A DNA stretch of 64,000 bases, from contig CAIVSY010000053.1 of NCBI GenBank assembly GCA_903908715.1, forward strand, positions 1 through 64,000, read 5' to 3'. Positions 17,001 through 23,329 of the stretch are shown one piece after another (position 1 is the stretch's first letter; each line of letters opens with the position of its first letter). The notes under the pieces were generated by a model, which worked only from the letters and a program-made list of their open reading frames with translations, was not told the origin of the DNA and did not search any database. The DNA comes from an uncultured bacterium (GTDB lineage Bacteria; Verrucomicrobiota; Kiritimatiellia; CAIKKV01; CAITUY01). The position numbers and the translations under genes were made by a program.

Positions 17001-19594
17001 AGTGCGCAATAATTCGTCGCCGAGGTCTTGAACCACCCGCCCACGCTGAAATCCAGGGTGCCGACGCCCAGGGGCGGAATGTAGACGGCATCTCCGGCTC
17101 CATCAAACGAACCACCCAACATTCCCACCTTGGCATCCGTCGAAGTCTTTGCATCCCCCTGGGCTGTTCCGTTGAAGCCATTCCCTGTGGCATCCTCCAC
17201 TCCGTTCAACGGCCAGCTTGTGTCATCCATATGCCAGAGGGCGAGCATCCCGCTGGTAGCGGCCGGGTTGATGGCAGGCGTCACGGATGCATTCAGGTCC
17301 GGCAGGGCGATCTCGTCACCGTACCAGCGGGTCCGGTCATCGTTGAATGTCCCCGCGTCCACTTCCTCAACGGTGTCATCCACATACGAACCGCCCGACG
17401 CGGTGGTAATCGTCACATTCTCCACGGCCGGTGTTGCCTCCCCGTCGCCGAGGAAGGTGACCTGATACTGGAAATACTGTCCTGCATAGCCACCCAGCGA
17501 GGAACCCGGGGTGTCGAAATAGCCGGGCAAAGTGGCCGGACCTGTGAAAGCTGCAGTTGGCGGGTTGTTGGTGCCCGCCCGGAACTGAAGGCGGACAGGG
17601 CCATTGACCGCAGTGCGTCGGCCGGCCACTGAATGTTCCGTGATTTCCGCGGAAGTGAGAGCCCGGTTATAGACTGCCAGTTCATCCATCCAGCCTGCGA
17701 GGTAGTCGCCGTTTGCGCGCCCCACAATCAGGGCCACGTTGGTCACGGCGAGATCCGAGACCACTGCCACATGATTCCACCCCGGGAGGAGGGTTCCGTG
17801 GGGCTTGCCATTCACATACGGGGTTACCACCGCGCCGGACGGGAAACCAACGGTGCCGATGAACCGGTTCGAGAACACGACATAGGTGGTGTTTGCCACA
17901 AGCTCAAGTATGCCGTCCGACATCTGTTCGGACCTCATCCACCACTCCACGCTTTGGATTGCACCCAGGGAAGCGATCGTCGCATAACTGGCCCCGCCGT
18001 CGAACACGGCAGACCGGTTGCCGAGCTTTGCCAGGTTCGTATAGGTCACGCCGCTTGCCGACCCGTTCTTGCCATTGCCCGAATCATCCCGCCAGTCCGC
18101 AAGATCGAAGCGCCACAATCCCCGCAATCCGAAGATATTCGTCGACTGCACATCCGTTCGTTTCCATGAGATCTGGTTAAAGTTGATCACGCTGCCCGCA
18201 TCGAGAACCCGGGACGTATAGGTGCCATTCGTGTAGTAACCTCCATTCAGTCCTTTGGCCAGTCCGAGATAGGGGGTGTCGGCCAGAGGCGGCACATTAG
18301 TCGTGCCCGCAAATTCTCCCTGCAGGTAATCTCCATATGTGGTATCAGCCGCAATGACCTTGGAGCCAACAAATGCAAACGACTCCAGTAACGGGCTTGC
18401 GGTCGGCTCTGCTGTTAAATAGGCCTTGTACTGGACAAACTGATGATAAGGGGAAAAGTTCGCGCTTGCATTCAATGAATCCCTCTCATTAACATAAAAA
18501 GTATTCACTGAACCATCCGGCCCGCAAAAAGCACCGCCCGGAGGATAAGAGGATGAAGACCGCACCTGTACGGCCAAGGAAGACGCACGCCGGTAGAGAG
18601 CTAATATCTCTTCTGCGGACAAGGCTCGGTCATAAACCAAGACTTCATCAATGAGCCCTTTTGAAGTTCGATCCGCGCTGTAATCATCGAACCCGATCTT
18701 CAAGTAATCGTCCTGGACAATGGTCCCGAAGGTCCCAGATTGCGATACAACAGGTAGGCCATCGAAGTAAAGGACTCGCTGTGTTCTGCTAATAGTGCCC
18801 GCGACAAATGTCCACCGCCCCGTCGCAATCGAAGTCGGCGAAATCATATACCCGCCTGCGGCAAGAACAATTCTGCCATTGTTCTGTTGTTCTAGACCCA
18901 AATAAGTTGATCCGGAGTAAGCAAGCAGAATACCGCCCCATGTACTATACGACGCAAGCTTGATCCAACAAGCAAAAGTCGCCTCGTTTTTCCCGTTCAA
19001 CAAACTGGAATCGGCTGTTATCACATGACTACTGCCATTCAGGCTTACGGCATGACTTCCGAACTTCGCCGCGGAAGAGAACGAAGGGGAGCCTACAGGC
19101 GTGCCAAAACTTCCCGCCTTGGAGTCCTGATAGTTGTTGTTGAGGTGATAGATCGCCACGATATTTGTTTCTGCCGGCAAGGCCTCACTTAAGCCGGGAG
19201 TATCGACAAGTTGCCGATTCGAGGCCTTGGTGCTGATGGCCTGCCACTGGTTCAAACTGCCGCCATCAAATACTCGGGAGACATAAGTTCCCGACGCCTG
19301 ATATTGCTGGTTGGATTTCTCCACGCACACCGAAGCATCCGGCCCCACGTTGACATTCACTCGTTCCGTACCGTTGGAATAAAGATATTGCGGCATCCGG
19401 GCATCATAAGCGGACTCGGAACGCAGTTTCAGTTTGGCCACATCATCCGCCACCTCGATCTTGACTGGATCCGAGACAACATATTCGGTTGACGTGGTAA
19501 AGGGCCATGTATTGGTCAAGGCCGAAGCCAGCAAGGTGCCGAAAAGCGTCATGCTTACGGCAACACTAACAATCCGAAAACGGTTTGCATTCAT
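8006..19594 (-). CDS. Giant secreted modular protein: signal peptide, four LamG/ConA-like domains, Kre9/Ig-like 'PNGGE' repeats, long LTN decapeptide-repeat stalk, helical C-terminus
   Basis: Single open frame of 3876 codons in track (19636); MNANRFRIVSVAVSMTLFGTLLASAL is the better start (ATG 19592-19594). LamG-like: LWHLDSTTNGTTTLDSSLQLNHGTVSG...FDGTSDRMIEVADDETLETLTFTVEAWVNPS...WAHIAGVYDGNWVRLYVDG. Ig-like: LTRPNGGEKFYIGTTDSVAWLS..., ISKPNGGEEYYSQKPTFVEWTTLG. Repeats: LTNLTPQMAALTNSMARLSS... Confidence 0.9.
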   Translation of the reverse strand: MNANRFRIVSVAVSMTLFGTLLASALTNTWPFTTSTEYVVSDPVKIEVADDVAKLKLRSESAYDARMPQYLYSNGTERVNVNVGPDASVCVEKSNQQYQASGTYVSRVFDGGSLNQWQAISTKASNRQLVDTPGLSEALPAETNIVAIYHLNNNYQDSKAGSFGTPVGSPSFSSAAKFGSHAVSLNGSSHVITADSSLLNGKNEATFACWIKLASYSTWGGILLAYSGSTYLGLEQQNNGRIVLAAGGYMISPTSIATGRWTFVAGTISRTQRVLYFDGLPVVSQSGTFGTIVQDDYLKIGFDDYSADRTSKGLIDEVLVYDRALSAEEILALYRRASSLAVQVRSSSSYPPGGAFCGPDGSVNTFYVNERDSLNASANFSPYHQFVQYKAYLTAEPTASPLLESFAFVGSKVIAADTTYGDYLQGEFAGTTNVPPLADTPYLGLAKGLNGGYYTNGTYTSRVLDAGSVINFNQISWKRTDVQSTNIFGLRGLWRFDLADWRDDSGNGKNGSASGVTYTNLAKLGNRSAVFDGGASYATIASLGAIQSVEWWMRSEQMSDGILELVANTTYVVFSNRFIGTVGFPSGAVVTPYVNGKPHGTLLPGWNHVAVVSDLAVTNVALIVGRANGDYLAGWMDELAVYNRALTSAEITEHSVAGRRTAVNGPVRLQFRAGTNNPPTAAFTGPATLPGYFDTPGSSLGGYAGQYFQYQVTFLGDGEATPAVENVTITTASGGSYVDDTVEEVDAGTFNDDRTRWYGDEIALPDLNASVTPAINPAATSGMLALWHMDDTSWPLNGVEDATGNGFNGTAQGDAKTSTDAKVGMLGGSFDGAGDAVYIPPLGVGTLDFSVGGWFKTSATNYCALVSSYNAGDYFAIECNSTGGVVGVAGRMAFVVKNGGGQRAIASRPLMSLSDGAWHHAVGVRQGRQLMFYVDGALQGMLDLGAGYGGVGTGEAYLGKHGTQDYYFKGAMDEVFIFSRAIGEVEIGAYSGAGANSLAAGRYTSPVFDGKQKTIWEFMKWGLDTPCGKAQVADGADLSGLWHLDSTTNGTTTLDSSLQLNHGTVSGALLTNSGRFGACMAFDGTSDRMIEVADDETLETLTFTVEAWVNPSDVFSRVIVDKRDGGTPGYTLGLDAGGLPYFQVNGTMVAAAVPLRMREWAHIAGVYDGNWVRLYVDGVMQARAALGGADVANTGSFRIGLAYNGSGDFAGRIDEVAFRSRPCNGEEINDHYRAGISTARMQCRSWTGDVPGPFIGPDKTTNTYFTESTLAYLVGIIELNSNFQYRLYYSTEDYRWGPRSQGAKVAISSYPTDNPWVAPADGFGQDFFGHLLAFSHRMASNTDASVRYQISGNNGVNWYRWNAGTWEDVTGLGWDMASSLSTVSNNIGAFFAQIYPKTGGTFKFKAFLNSDGLNQTALDSTTLTYSRGRVLVTAPNGTEVGDNAWLVGVPHTITWTNAGVVNGPMIIQFSDNGGTSWSVVTSNAPNTGEYVWTTPGQNQSAARSNCLIRITDSSDTSITDQSDSFFELAYRYRLTRPNGGEKFYIGTTDSVAWLSPTNMGSVAWLYYNRNGSTTDWVRINNENIPNQSGTNLYLWSIPATNNDLLSEHARMRITVPFGGYPDISDNEYVLAGIGFVTPNSVTAWKRGSTGTVEWVSSGAGTNGVDIYFAEDGVNWTNVAQGVANTVGTNRYDWLVTSGNPSPIARLRIVARQDANVTGVSQPFTVADIDIKQPTATNVWIQNTTNFIQWTAGGAGTNVNIYYSIDDGASWNYVATTTNRDFPVVNSYAWAIPAIPGETTRVKVESTIGGGTLFAISERFSISGIRVTAPTLGTEIWKMGVMTNVLWEYAAAGGGCLIQFSYNNGATYTNVGGPGYPLLSRQFDYAPDFPSVQCRVRVQASDPGFTNVADVSDNYFTVAGLKTTKPTAGAMYTMGWATNDAILWYSAGTLNDSVKITYAPDDGAEVTVLPTTPNDERYPGSNVREWTPSFDMDPSEVGRVKVVTESVSGTYTGLSANFTLRGVRLTAPSLGSVLRIGADETIQWLTAGFDPGALGDFFLSTDGGATYGTTPLLPLPILLDLRQATWSVDSGADPTINAVIKMVVTNASIPFVAYSPTFTLRGLRILSPATNNNWAIGTTNQIQFLAASAGTFVNVYYSQDGVTYDTARPVAVNVPISNGLHTVTWVIESFREPSATSRIKVQSATQTDFAISAPFTIRGVKVLRPMSTDIWSLGETNSIIWLSIGTEGTNTVDLVRPDNTVFPIASNITATSYDWVIPVESVGTNLRVRVTDSGGSVGYSQPFRIVTEPTIEVVSPVEGVFWKLNKSYWIEWSKAGNVTPSFTVEYSLNDFVTSVQIIGTPTFTNGVFRQSWTPSDPTRLGAAKIRVTNNNNTNITDISAGFYLSPNITISKPNGGEEYYSQKPTFVEWTTLGRVPYVDLYYSTDLARRPEYWVKVNEEGPIADRGHEQLSQFLWTVANVRSPIVWLRVQDAAYTNRFDAAVEGPYDDTDALFSILYYRIYWRVYNAANTNSLSSLSVVDSAGWSESGLNSTNLILHEYPYGRFNTIWSREFFYDKVVFNWLSEPSRTNDVPMTQSEVAPDFRVMANFSYDATGLVFRSTSWIEKGGRILTEATRSIVTIYDSAGALVATLSTTTRDLNGVFWQTLPTGMAEGRVYFAKVQVEFSGTLYTAGVTFQLTVPQGSEMQEALALLNQVNTNVTDLATAQAAFRQSVNAKLDTLTNAADVILAGVTNLDLKVSDLSTQALARLETLTNTLGVIGPGSSNTVLELLDQLRSDVAGTAARILTRPTSVKAGSSFNVLFRHQPLLNVTITVTRVSGGAPVYSDTMGELTGGVYEELLTAAWGTGDFVVMCSDDAGGNDRMVIKVTTWELDDLAGTMSGISNQIAGVERSMSNLVLVASNTDRNVSGLVTNLSTLMADVDDIYLTVSNMPGQLAYLTNNIGQVAGLTNLSGSVAAMTSAVSQIIALTNMATQIDNLGALTNLTPQMAAVTSSVARLSAITNSINTMSSQMNYMTNVINQIVVLTNINPAVAAMTTAVAQVTVLTNMSSQLNYVTNVVGQMGVLTNLTPQMAALTNSMARLSSITNQLNTMSSQMNYMTNVIDQVVVLTNISPVVSTLTNAVGQITVLTNMSGQLAYVTNVVGQMGVLTNLTPQMAALTNSMARLSGITNQINTVSSQMSYVTNVINQIAALTNINSAVSAMTNSVAQIAGLTNVGAQLNFVTNALVSMQGLTNLSAQVGSLTNVPGMLASLTNMPVQLGSLSNVMGQLSGLTNLPSQMAGLTNVVTDLMGLTNLTEQVAVMTNAIGQVSGLTNLGARIDYLTNTVGQLSGLTNISGQVAIITNSIGQISGLTNLGARIDYLTNTIGQLGGLTNISGQVAGLTNLPSQMADVTNLVGKLAGITNLSDQVAVMTNAIGQVASLTNLGSRVDYLTNAVGQLSALTNVTDQLAGVSNALTQVIAVTNLSGQMASLASSVNQLAGLTNLPAQLSDISAIVSQLGNMTNDMNDVVASISQLGSLTNIGAQVDGLVDAVAGLGVVTNLGVQIQQVADVVGTLVPLTNFNERMDGLATTLGQLGGLTNLGTQVEQLSGVIGEIMALTNVATQVEGLSADMATLMDSTATLSNSLAALTAAMGSVGSTSTNLQLAIMDAAEMSSNMLSSIEERLGYVTDPAGADTVFGQLTTIEQGLTGVGGTAKQTLQKATSARTEAQNAATAIGEVKKRIGAGQLNQALEDLAVIRQALGAAAEQMRGVASTMTTEDLVKSIRDAMSKIDEMAKARGLQPLGQPADELQAGSLTDPQTVAKLLNSIAETKAMMDAMRVLMDEAVNKPVVVDWLEGAGE
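9421..9660 (-). repeat. Near-identical 120-bp tandem duplication in the repeat stalk
   Basis: 9421-9480 and 9541-9600 share 'aagctgtccga..gtgttggtcagataatcaatgcgggcacccaggtttgtca'. Confidence 0.85.
9842..10597 (-). repeat. Three consecutive 252-bp (84-aa) super-repeats inside the decapeptide region
   Basis: 'ccatctgcggggtcaggtt' at 10069, 10321 and 10573 (spacing exactly 252); each translates to 10+10+14+5x10 residues starting LTNLTPQMAA. Confidence 0.9.
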
Positions 19595-19805
19595 ATGGAC
19601 CACCTTGGAATCATTCCACAAGAACCTCAACGTCACTGATTACTTAATGTGAGATTACCACAGGGCTATATAAAACTGAATGTCAAAGAAATGTGAATAA
19701 GTTCCAGGGATGCAGGGTTGTCGACTGGAGGGCGGCAGGCCAATGCCGCCGACATACCAATCAGGTTGCCTCCTTGTCACTCTGCAACCTGACCACCCGT
19801 GAGAG

Positions 19806-20678
19806 CTATCCCTTCCTTAGCACGCACGAGAGGCTGTGGGCCAACATCCCGGGCCCGATTCCCGGAACACCTGCAGCGATGACGGCCAGACGACGGTTCA
19901 TGCCGCCCGGCACACCTGCCCGGGCCGCCAGAAAGCGCCGTCCGCGATTCCCTGCATCGAGGTTCCGGTACCCCGGGCCAAACCCGTAGCGAATCGTCCA
20001 GGGCCAGACACCCCGGTCCCAGGACCGACTCCTGAAGCGATCCAGAAAGCGGGGAACATAATTGACCCACCAACTGCGGGAATGGACTTCCCTGGGCCAC
20101 AACCGGTTACTGGTCCCCGTCACAACGACGACTCCGCCCGGCTTCAACACCCGATCCAGTTCCCGTTGCACATCCGCAAGCATGAAACAGGGCACGCACT
20201 CCAGGACGCTGGCGCAATTGATCAGGTCAAAGGCATCGTCGGGGAAGGGGAGTCGCCGGGTATCGGGGACATGGAGAAACTTGAGAGAAGCGGTTGAAAA
20301 TGGAGGGCGTTGCGCTGTCGGCGCCGCGTCTTGGTATGTCGGCGGCAACGGCGTGCCGCCCTCCACCAGGGGAAACCCGTACCGCCGGGCATTCATCAAT
20401 GAGAGAGCAATCCAGTCTGCAGACACATCCACGGCGGTCACATTGGCCCCCAGACAGGCAAACACGATGGCAGAGCCGCCGACATTGCTTCCGAACTCGA
20501 GTACATCCTTGCCTGCCGCCTCGATCCCGTAGGCCGCCAGGAAGGGCGGCAGTTTCCGCCATTGGTAGTCGACATACCCCCCGACCCAGACGCTGGCGGG
20601 GTCATAGCCCATGGCTCGGCTTTTTTGCTGAAATAAAGCATCGTCCTCGGGGGACGTTATGACGGGTATGGGATTCAT
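19806..20678 (-). CDS. Class I SAM-dependent methyltransferase with in-frame palindromic repeat insertion
   Basis: MNPIPVITSPEDDALFQQKSRAMGYDPASVWVGGYVDYQWRKLPPFLAAYGIEAAGKDVLEFGSNVGGSAIVFACLGANVTAVDVS...FDLINCASVLECVPCFMLADVQRELDRVLKPGGVVVVTGTSN; N-terminal ORF extension to 20864 is REP sequence. Confidence 0.8.
   Translation of the reverse strand: MNPIPVITSPEDDALFQQKSRAMGYDPASVWVGGYVDYQWRKLPPFLAAYGIEAAGKDVLEFGSNVGGSAIVFACLGANVTAVDVSADWIALSLMNARRYGFPLVEGGTPLPPTYQDAAPTAQRPPFSTASLKFLHVPDTRRLPFPDDAFDLINCASVLECVPCFMLADVQRELDRVLKPGGVVVVTGTSNRLWPREVHSRSWWVNYVPRFLDRFRSRSWDRGVWPWTIRYGFGPGYRNLDAGNRGRRFLAARAGVPGGMNRRLAVIAAGVPGIGPGMLAHSLSCVLRKG
20301..20365. repeat. Palindromic element (full bipartite copy) inside methyltransferase CDS
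   Basis: tggagggcgttgcgctgtcggcgccgcgtcttggtatgtcggcggcaacggcgtgccgccctcca; read as EGGTPLPPTYQDAAPTAQRPPF. Confidence 0.9.
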
Positions 20679-20730
20679 GTAATGATGCTCCGCTCTATTG
20701 GATTTGCAGCATCGGCGCTGCACGCCCTTC

Positions 20731-20860
20731 ACGCTGTGTAGTAGCGGCTGTCTCAGCCGCGCTCTGCTCCTCAGCGCTGCACGCCCTGCGTCTTGTGTAG
20801 TAGCGGCTGTCTCAGCCGCGCTCTGCTTCTCAGCCGCGCTCTGCTCCTCAGCCGCGTTCT
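20731..20860. repeat. REP-like GTAGTAGCGGCTGTCTCAGCCGCGCTCTGCT copies
   Basis: gtgtagtagcggctgtctcagccgcgctctgct twice, plus tctcagccgcgctctgct-type half copies. Confidence 0.9.
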
Positions 20861-20890
20861 TCACGTCTCATGCCATGCACATTCGCGTTT

Positions 20891-21541
20891 CTAGACCTCC
20901 CCGATTTGCATGATCTCGCCGCGATATGGCCAGGCATCCCAATTTGCAACCAAGCCTTTACGTACCGGATTGTCACGCACGTAGCACCATTTCTCCCGGT
21001 AGCTCTCATTGTGACGCAGCAGATGATCGAAGAACCCATCCTGCCAGATGGAGATGGAGGTCGGCTGCGAAGAAAAGGCGCCGCCGGGGACGGCGGCTAC
21101 TACACGCCCTGCGTCTTGTGTAGTAGCGGCTGTCTCAGCCGCGCTCTGCTGCCCCGGCGCTGCACGCCCTGTGTCCTGTGTAGTAGCGGCTGTCTCAGCC
21201 GCGCTCTGCTTCTCAGCCGCGCTCTGCTCCTCAGCCGCGCTCCTCTGCTGGGCATACGCCTTTCCCATCACGCGCTTGAGTCCGCGAACCCACGGCCCCA
21301 ACTTCGTGTCGCCGCCGATCCGCACGAATAGGTGGACATGATCGGGCATGATCACGTATTGCCCCACCCCTACCCCATGCTCCAGTGCCGCCTCCGCGTA
21401 CGAGCGAAAGGCATCATGGAGAATCGGTGTCGCCAGAACAGGACGGCGATTCAGTGTGCAAAAGGTAATAAAATAAAGTGGCGGCGTGTAATCCTGAAAA
21501 ACAAAAGGCAACCGAGGTGGGCGGTGTATAGCGTTGGGCAT
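20891..21541 (-). mobile_element. REP-associated tyrosine transposase (RAYT, Y1_Tnp/TnpA_REP-like) with REP copies inserted in its own CDS
   Basis: PLYFITFCTLNRRPVLA...YVIMPDHVHLFVRIGG...LGPWVRGLKRVMGKAYA[...]IWQDGFFDHLLRHNESYREKWCYVRDNPVRKGLVANWDAWPYRGEI; HUH motif HVH and YVRDNPV; ~60-aa insert QSAAETAATTQDTGRAAPGQQSAAETAATTQDAGR is REP sequence. Confidence 0.85.
21080..21245. repeat. REP-like copies inside the RAYT CDS
   Basis: cgccggggacggcggctactacacgccctgcgtcttgtgtagtagcggctgtctcagccgcgctctgct...gtgtagtagcggctgtctcagccgcgctctgcttctcagccgcgctctgct. Confidence 0.9.
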
Positions 21542-21560
21542 GGGTAGAAATCCTAGTCCT

Positions 21561-21726
21561 GTGTAGTAGCGGCTGTCTCAGCCGCGCTCTGCTCTCAGCC
21601 GCGCTCTGCTCTCAGCCGCGCTCTGCTCTCAGCCGCGCTCTGCTCTCAGCCGCGCTCTGCTCTCAGCCGCGCTCTGCTCTCAGCCGCGCTCTGCTCTTCG
21701 GCGCGGCCGGGACGGCCGCTACTACA
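21561..21726. repeat. REP-like element with terminal inverted repeats GTGTAGTAGCGGC/GCCGCTACTACAC and seven tandem 17-bp units
   Basis: ctcagccgcgctctgct x7 from 21577 to 21695, flanked by gtgtagtagcggctgt and ggccgggacggccgctactacac. Confidence 0.95.
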
Positions 21727-23248
21727 CGGGCTGTGCGCTTGGGCGTTTACCTGCAATATACCGCGCCAGGATCCGCCACCACTTGCGCGAGACCTTTCGG
21801 CCAGAGGCCCAATAATTGGCATAGGCCCGCACCCACAATTTCACGGCCGCCAGCCGGTCGCCCCGCTCAAACGCCATCCAACTCCCCTGCTGGCACTGGA
21901 TCGACACCGCCGCCGGCTTGTATTCAGGCAGGGCCGACAACGCGCCCCCGGGCGCGAAGGCCTTGTCCAGCACCCGCAATACCTGCGGCAGGAACGTGCG
22001 CTCATCCCGGCTCAGGCTTCCCGGCGTTTCCCGGTAGTACACCAACGGGGCATTGATGTGCCCGATATTGGGAGGAAGGAAGACTTTAGACTTTAGACTA
22101 TAGACATTAGACGCAGCAGATGAGGGGACTTTAGACTTTAGACCATAGACTTTAGACCTGAGCCCCGCACTTCCCGTATTCTCGTCTACGGTCTCTCCTC
22201 CCTCTCCCTGGTCTAAGGTCTGTAGTCTGTAGTCTGTAGTCTGTAGTCTGATATCTGCCGTCTGCCCTCCCTCCTTACCCCTTTCCCCTTGCCCCTTACC
22301 CTTCTGCCCTCCCCCTAAGGCTGCGACCCGCATCCACAGATCATAGTCCTCCGGCCCGCGGAAGGACTCATCGAACCCGCCAGCGGCCAGCAGCGCCTCC
22401 CGCCGTACGAGAACCGTGGATGTCGCCACGCAGTTATGCCAGGCAAACTCTTCCAGCGGAATGAAGATGACTTTAGACTTTAGACTGTAGACATTAGACC
22501 GTGCCGTGTTTGGTGGTCCATTGTCTCCAGTCTCCAGTCCGTAGTCCGTCGTCCGTGGTCCGTGGCCCGTTGTTGGTTGTTGGTTGTTGGTTGTTCGTTG
22601 TCCGTCGTCCGTCGTCCGTAGTCCATCGTCTAAAGTCCATGGTCTATGGTCTATTGCCTGCAGTCCAGGGTCTATTGTCTGTTCTCCCACCCCCTCCGCA
22701 GTCCACTCCGCCCGGGGTCGGCAGTCCGTGGTCCGCAGTCCGTAGTCTCCCCCCCCCGCCACCCATCCACCACACCAGAGAACGACATCGGGCCACTGGG
22801 CGGCGCAGGCCATCTGCCGTTCCAACTTGTCCGGCAGCCAGGCGTCATCGGCATCGAGGAAGGCGATCCATTCGCCGGTCGCTTCCCGTATGCCCGCGTT
22901 GCGGGCCGCGGCGGGGCCGGCGTTGCGGGGAAGAACGTGAAGAGTGACGGGTGACGGGTGACTGGCAATCCATTTCCTCACGACCGTGACCGTATCATCC
23001 GAGGAACAGTCGTCGACCACAATCACCTCGTAACGGGATTCGGGATTCGAGATTCGAGATTCGGGATTCGACAGTTGCAAGGATCCGGCATCCCGCAACC
23101 CGCATCCTGTATCCGGATTGAGGTCTGAGGTCTGTAGTCTGTAGTCTGTGGAGTCTGCTTTCGCCCAGTACGTCTGGGCGAAAGCAGACTCCAGCGCCTC
23201 CACGATCGTGGATGAGCTGTTATAGGCGGGGATGATGATGGAGATCAT
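21722..23248 (-). CDS. GT2 family glycosyltransferase with three heptanucleotide-derived in-frame insertions
   Basis: MISIIIPAYNSSSTIVEALESAFAQTYW...YEVIVVDDCSSDDTVTVVRKW...GPAAARNAGIREATGEWIAFLDADDAWLPDKLERQ...GGFDESFRGPEDYDLWMRVAALGG; inserts TDYRLQT..., DYGLRTTDDGQRTTNNQQPTTGHGPRTTDYG, LQTTDYRLQT...SNVYSLKSKVF. Confidence 0.85.
   Translation of the reverse strand: MISIIIPAYNSSSTIVEALESAFAQTYWAKADSTDYRLQTSDLNPDTGCGLRDAGSLQLSNPESRISNPESRYEVIVVDDCSSDDTVTVVRKWIASHPSPVTLHVLPRNAGPAAARNAGIREATGEWIAFLDADDAWLPDKLERQMACAAQWPDVVLWCGGWVAGGGDYGLRTTDCRPRAEWTAEGVGEQTIDPGLQAIDHRPWTLDDGLRTTDDGQRTTNNQQPTTGHGPRTTDYGLETGDNGPPNTARSNVYSLKSKVIFIPLEEFAWHNCVATSTVLVRREALLAAGGFDESFRGPEDYDLWMRVAALGGGQKGKGQGERGKEGGQTADIRLQTTDYRLQTLDQGEGGETVDENTGSAGLRSKVYGLKSKVPSSAASNVYSLKSKVFLPPNIGHINAPLVYYRETPGSLSRDERTFLPQVLRVLDKAFAPGGALSALPEYKPAAVSIQCQQGSWMAFERGDRLAAVKLWVRAYANYWASGRKVSRKWWRILARYIAGKRPSAQPV
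22080..22790. repeat. Degenerate heptanucleotide arrays (AGTCTGT / AGTCCGT / TTGTTGG / AGACTTT families)
   Basis: ctgtagtctgtagtctgtagtctgtagtctg; ccgttgttggttgttggttgttggttgttcgttgtccgtcgtccgtcgtccgtagtcc; agactttagactttagactatagacattagac. Confidence 0.9.
23036..23155. repeat. Heptanucleotide arrays GATTCGG/GATTCGA and AGTCTGT
   Basis: gggattcgggattcgagattcgagattcgggattcg; gaggtctgtagtctgtagtctgtgg. Confidence 0.9.
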
Positions 23249-23298
23249 GGGAGCGCCTTCGGCGCGGTTATCGGTTATCCGTTGTTGGTTATTGGGAG
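23249..23298. promoter_or_regulatory. Hairpin (GCGCCTTCGGCGC) plus TTATNGG heptamers abutting the GT2 start codon
   Basis: cat|gggagcgccttcggcgcggttatcggttatccgttgttggttattgggag; same arrangement at 59497-59540. Confidence 0.6.
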
Positions 23299-23329
23299 GC
23301 GTACAGACGGAGGGTCTTCAGTCTACAGT

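Noticed and set aside
21577-21695. 17-bp identical tandem repeats as a CRISPR or iteron array
   Set aside because: No spacers; the unit is a fragment of the adjacent REP-like family and is bounded by its inverted termini.
22501-22947. Plus-strand ORF of 148 aa over heptamer arrays
   Set aside because: Antisense to the GT2 gene and composed of translated repeats (SSVVRGPLLVV...); no independent coding evidence.
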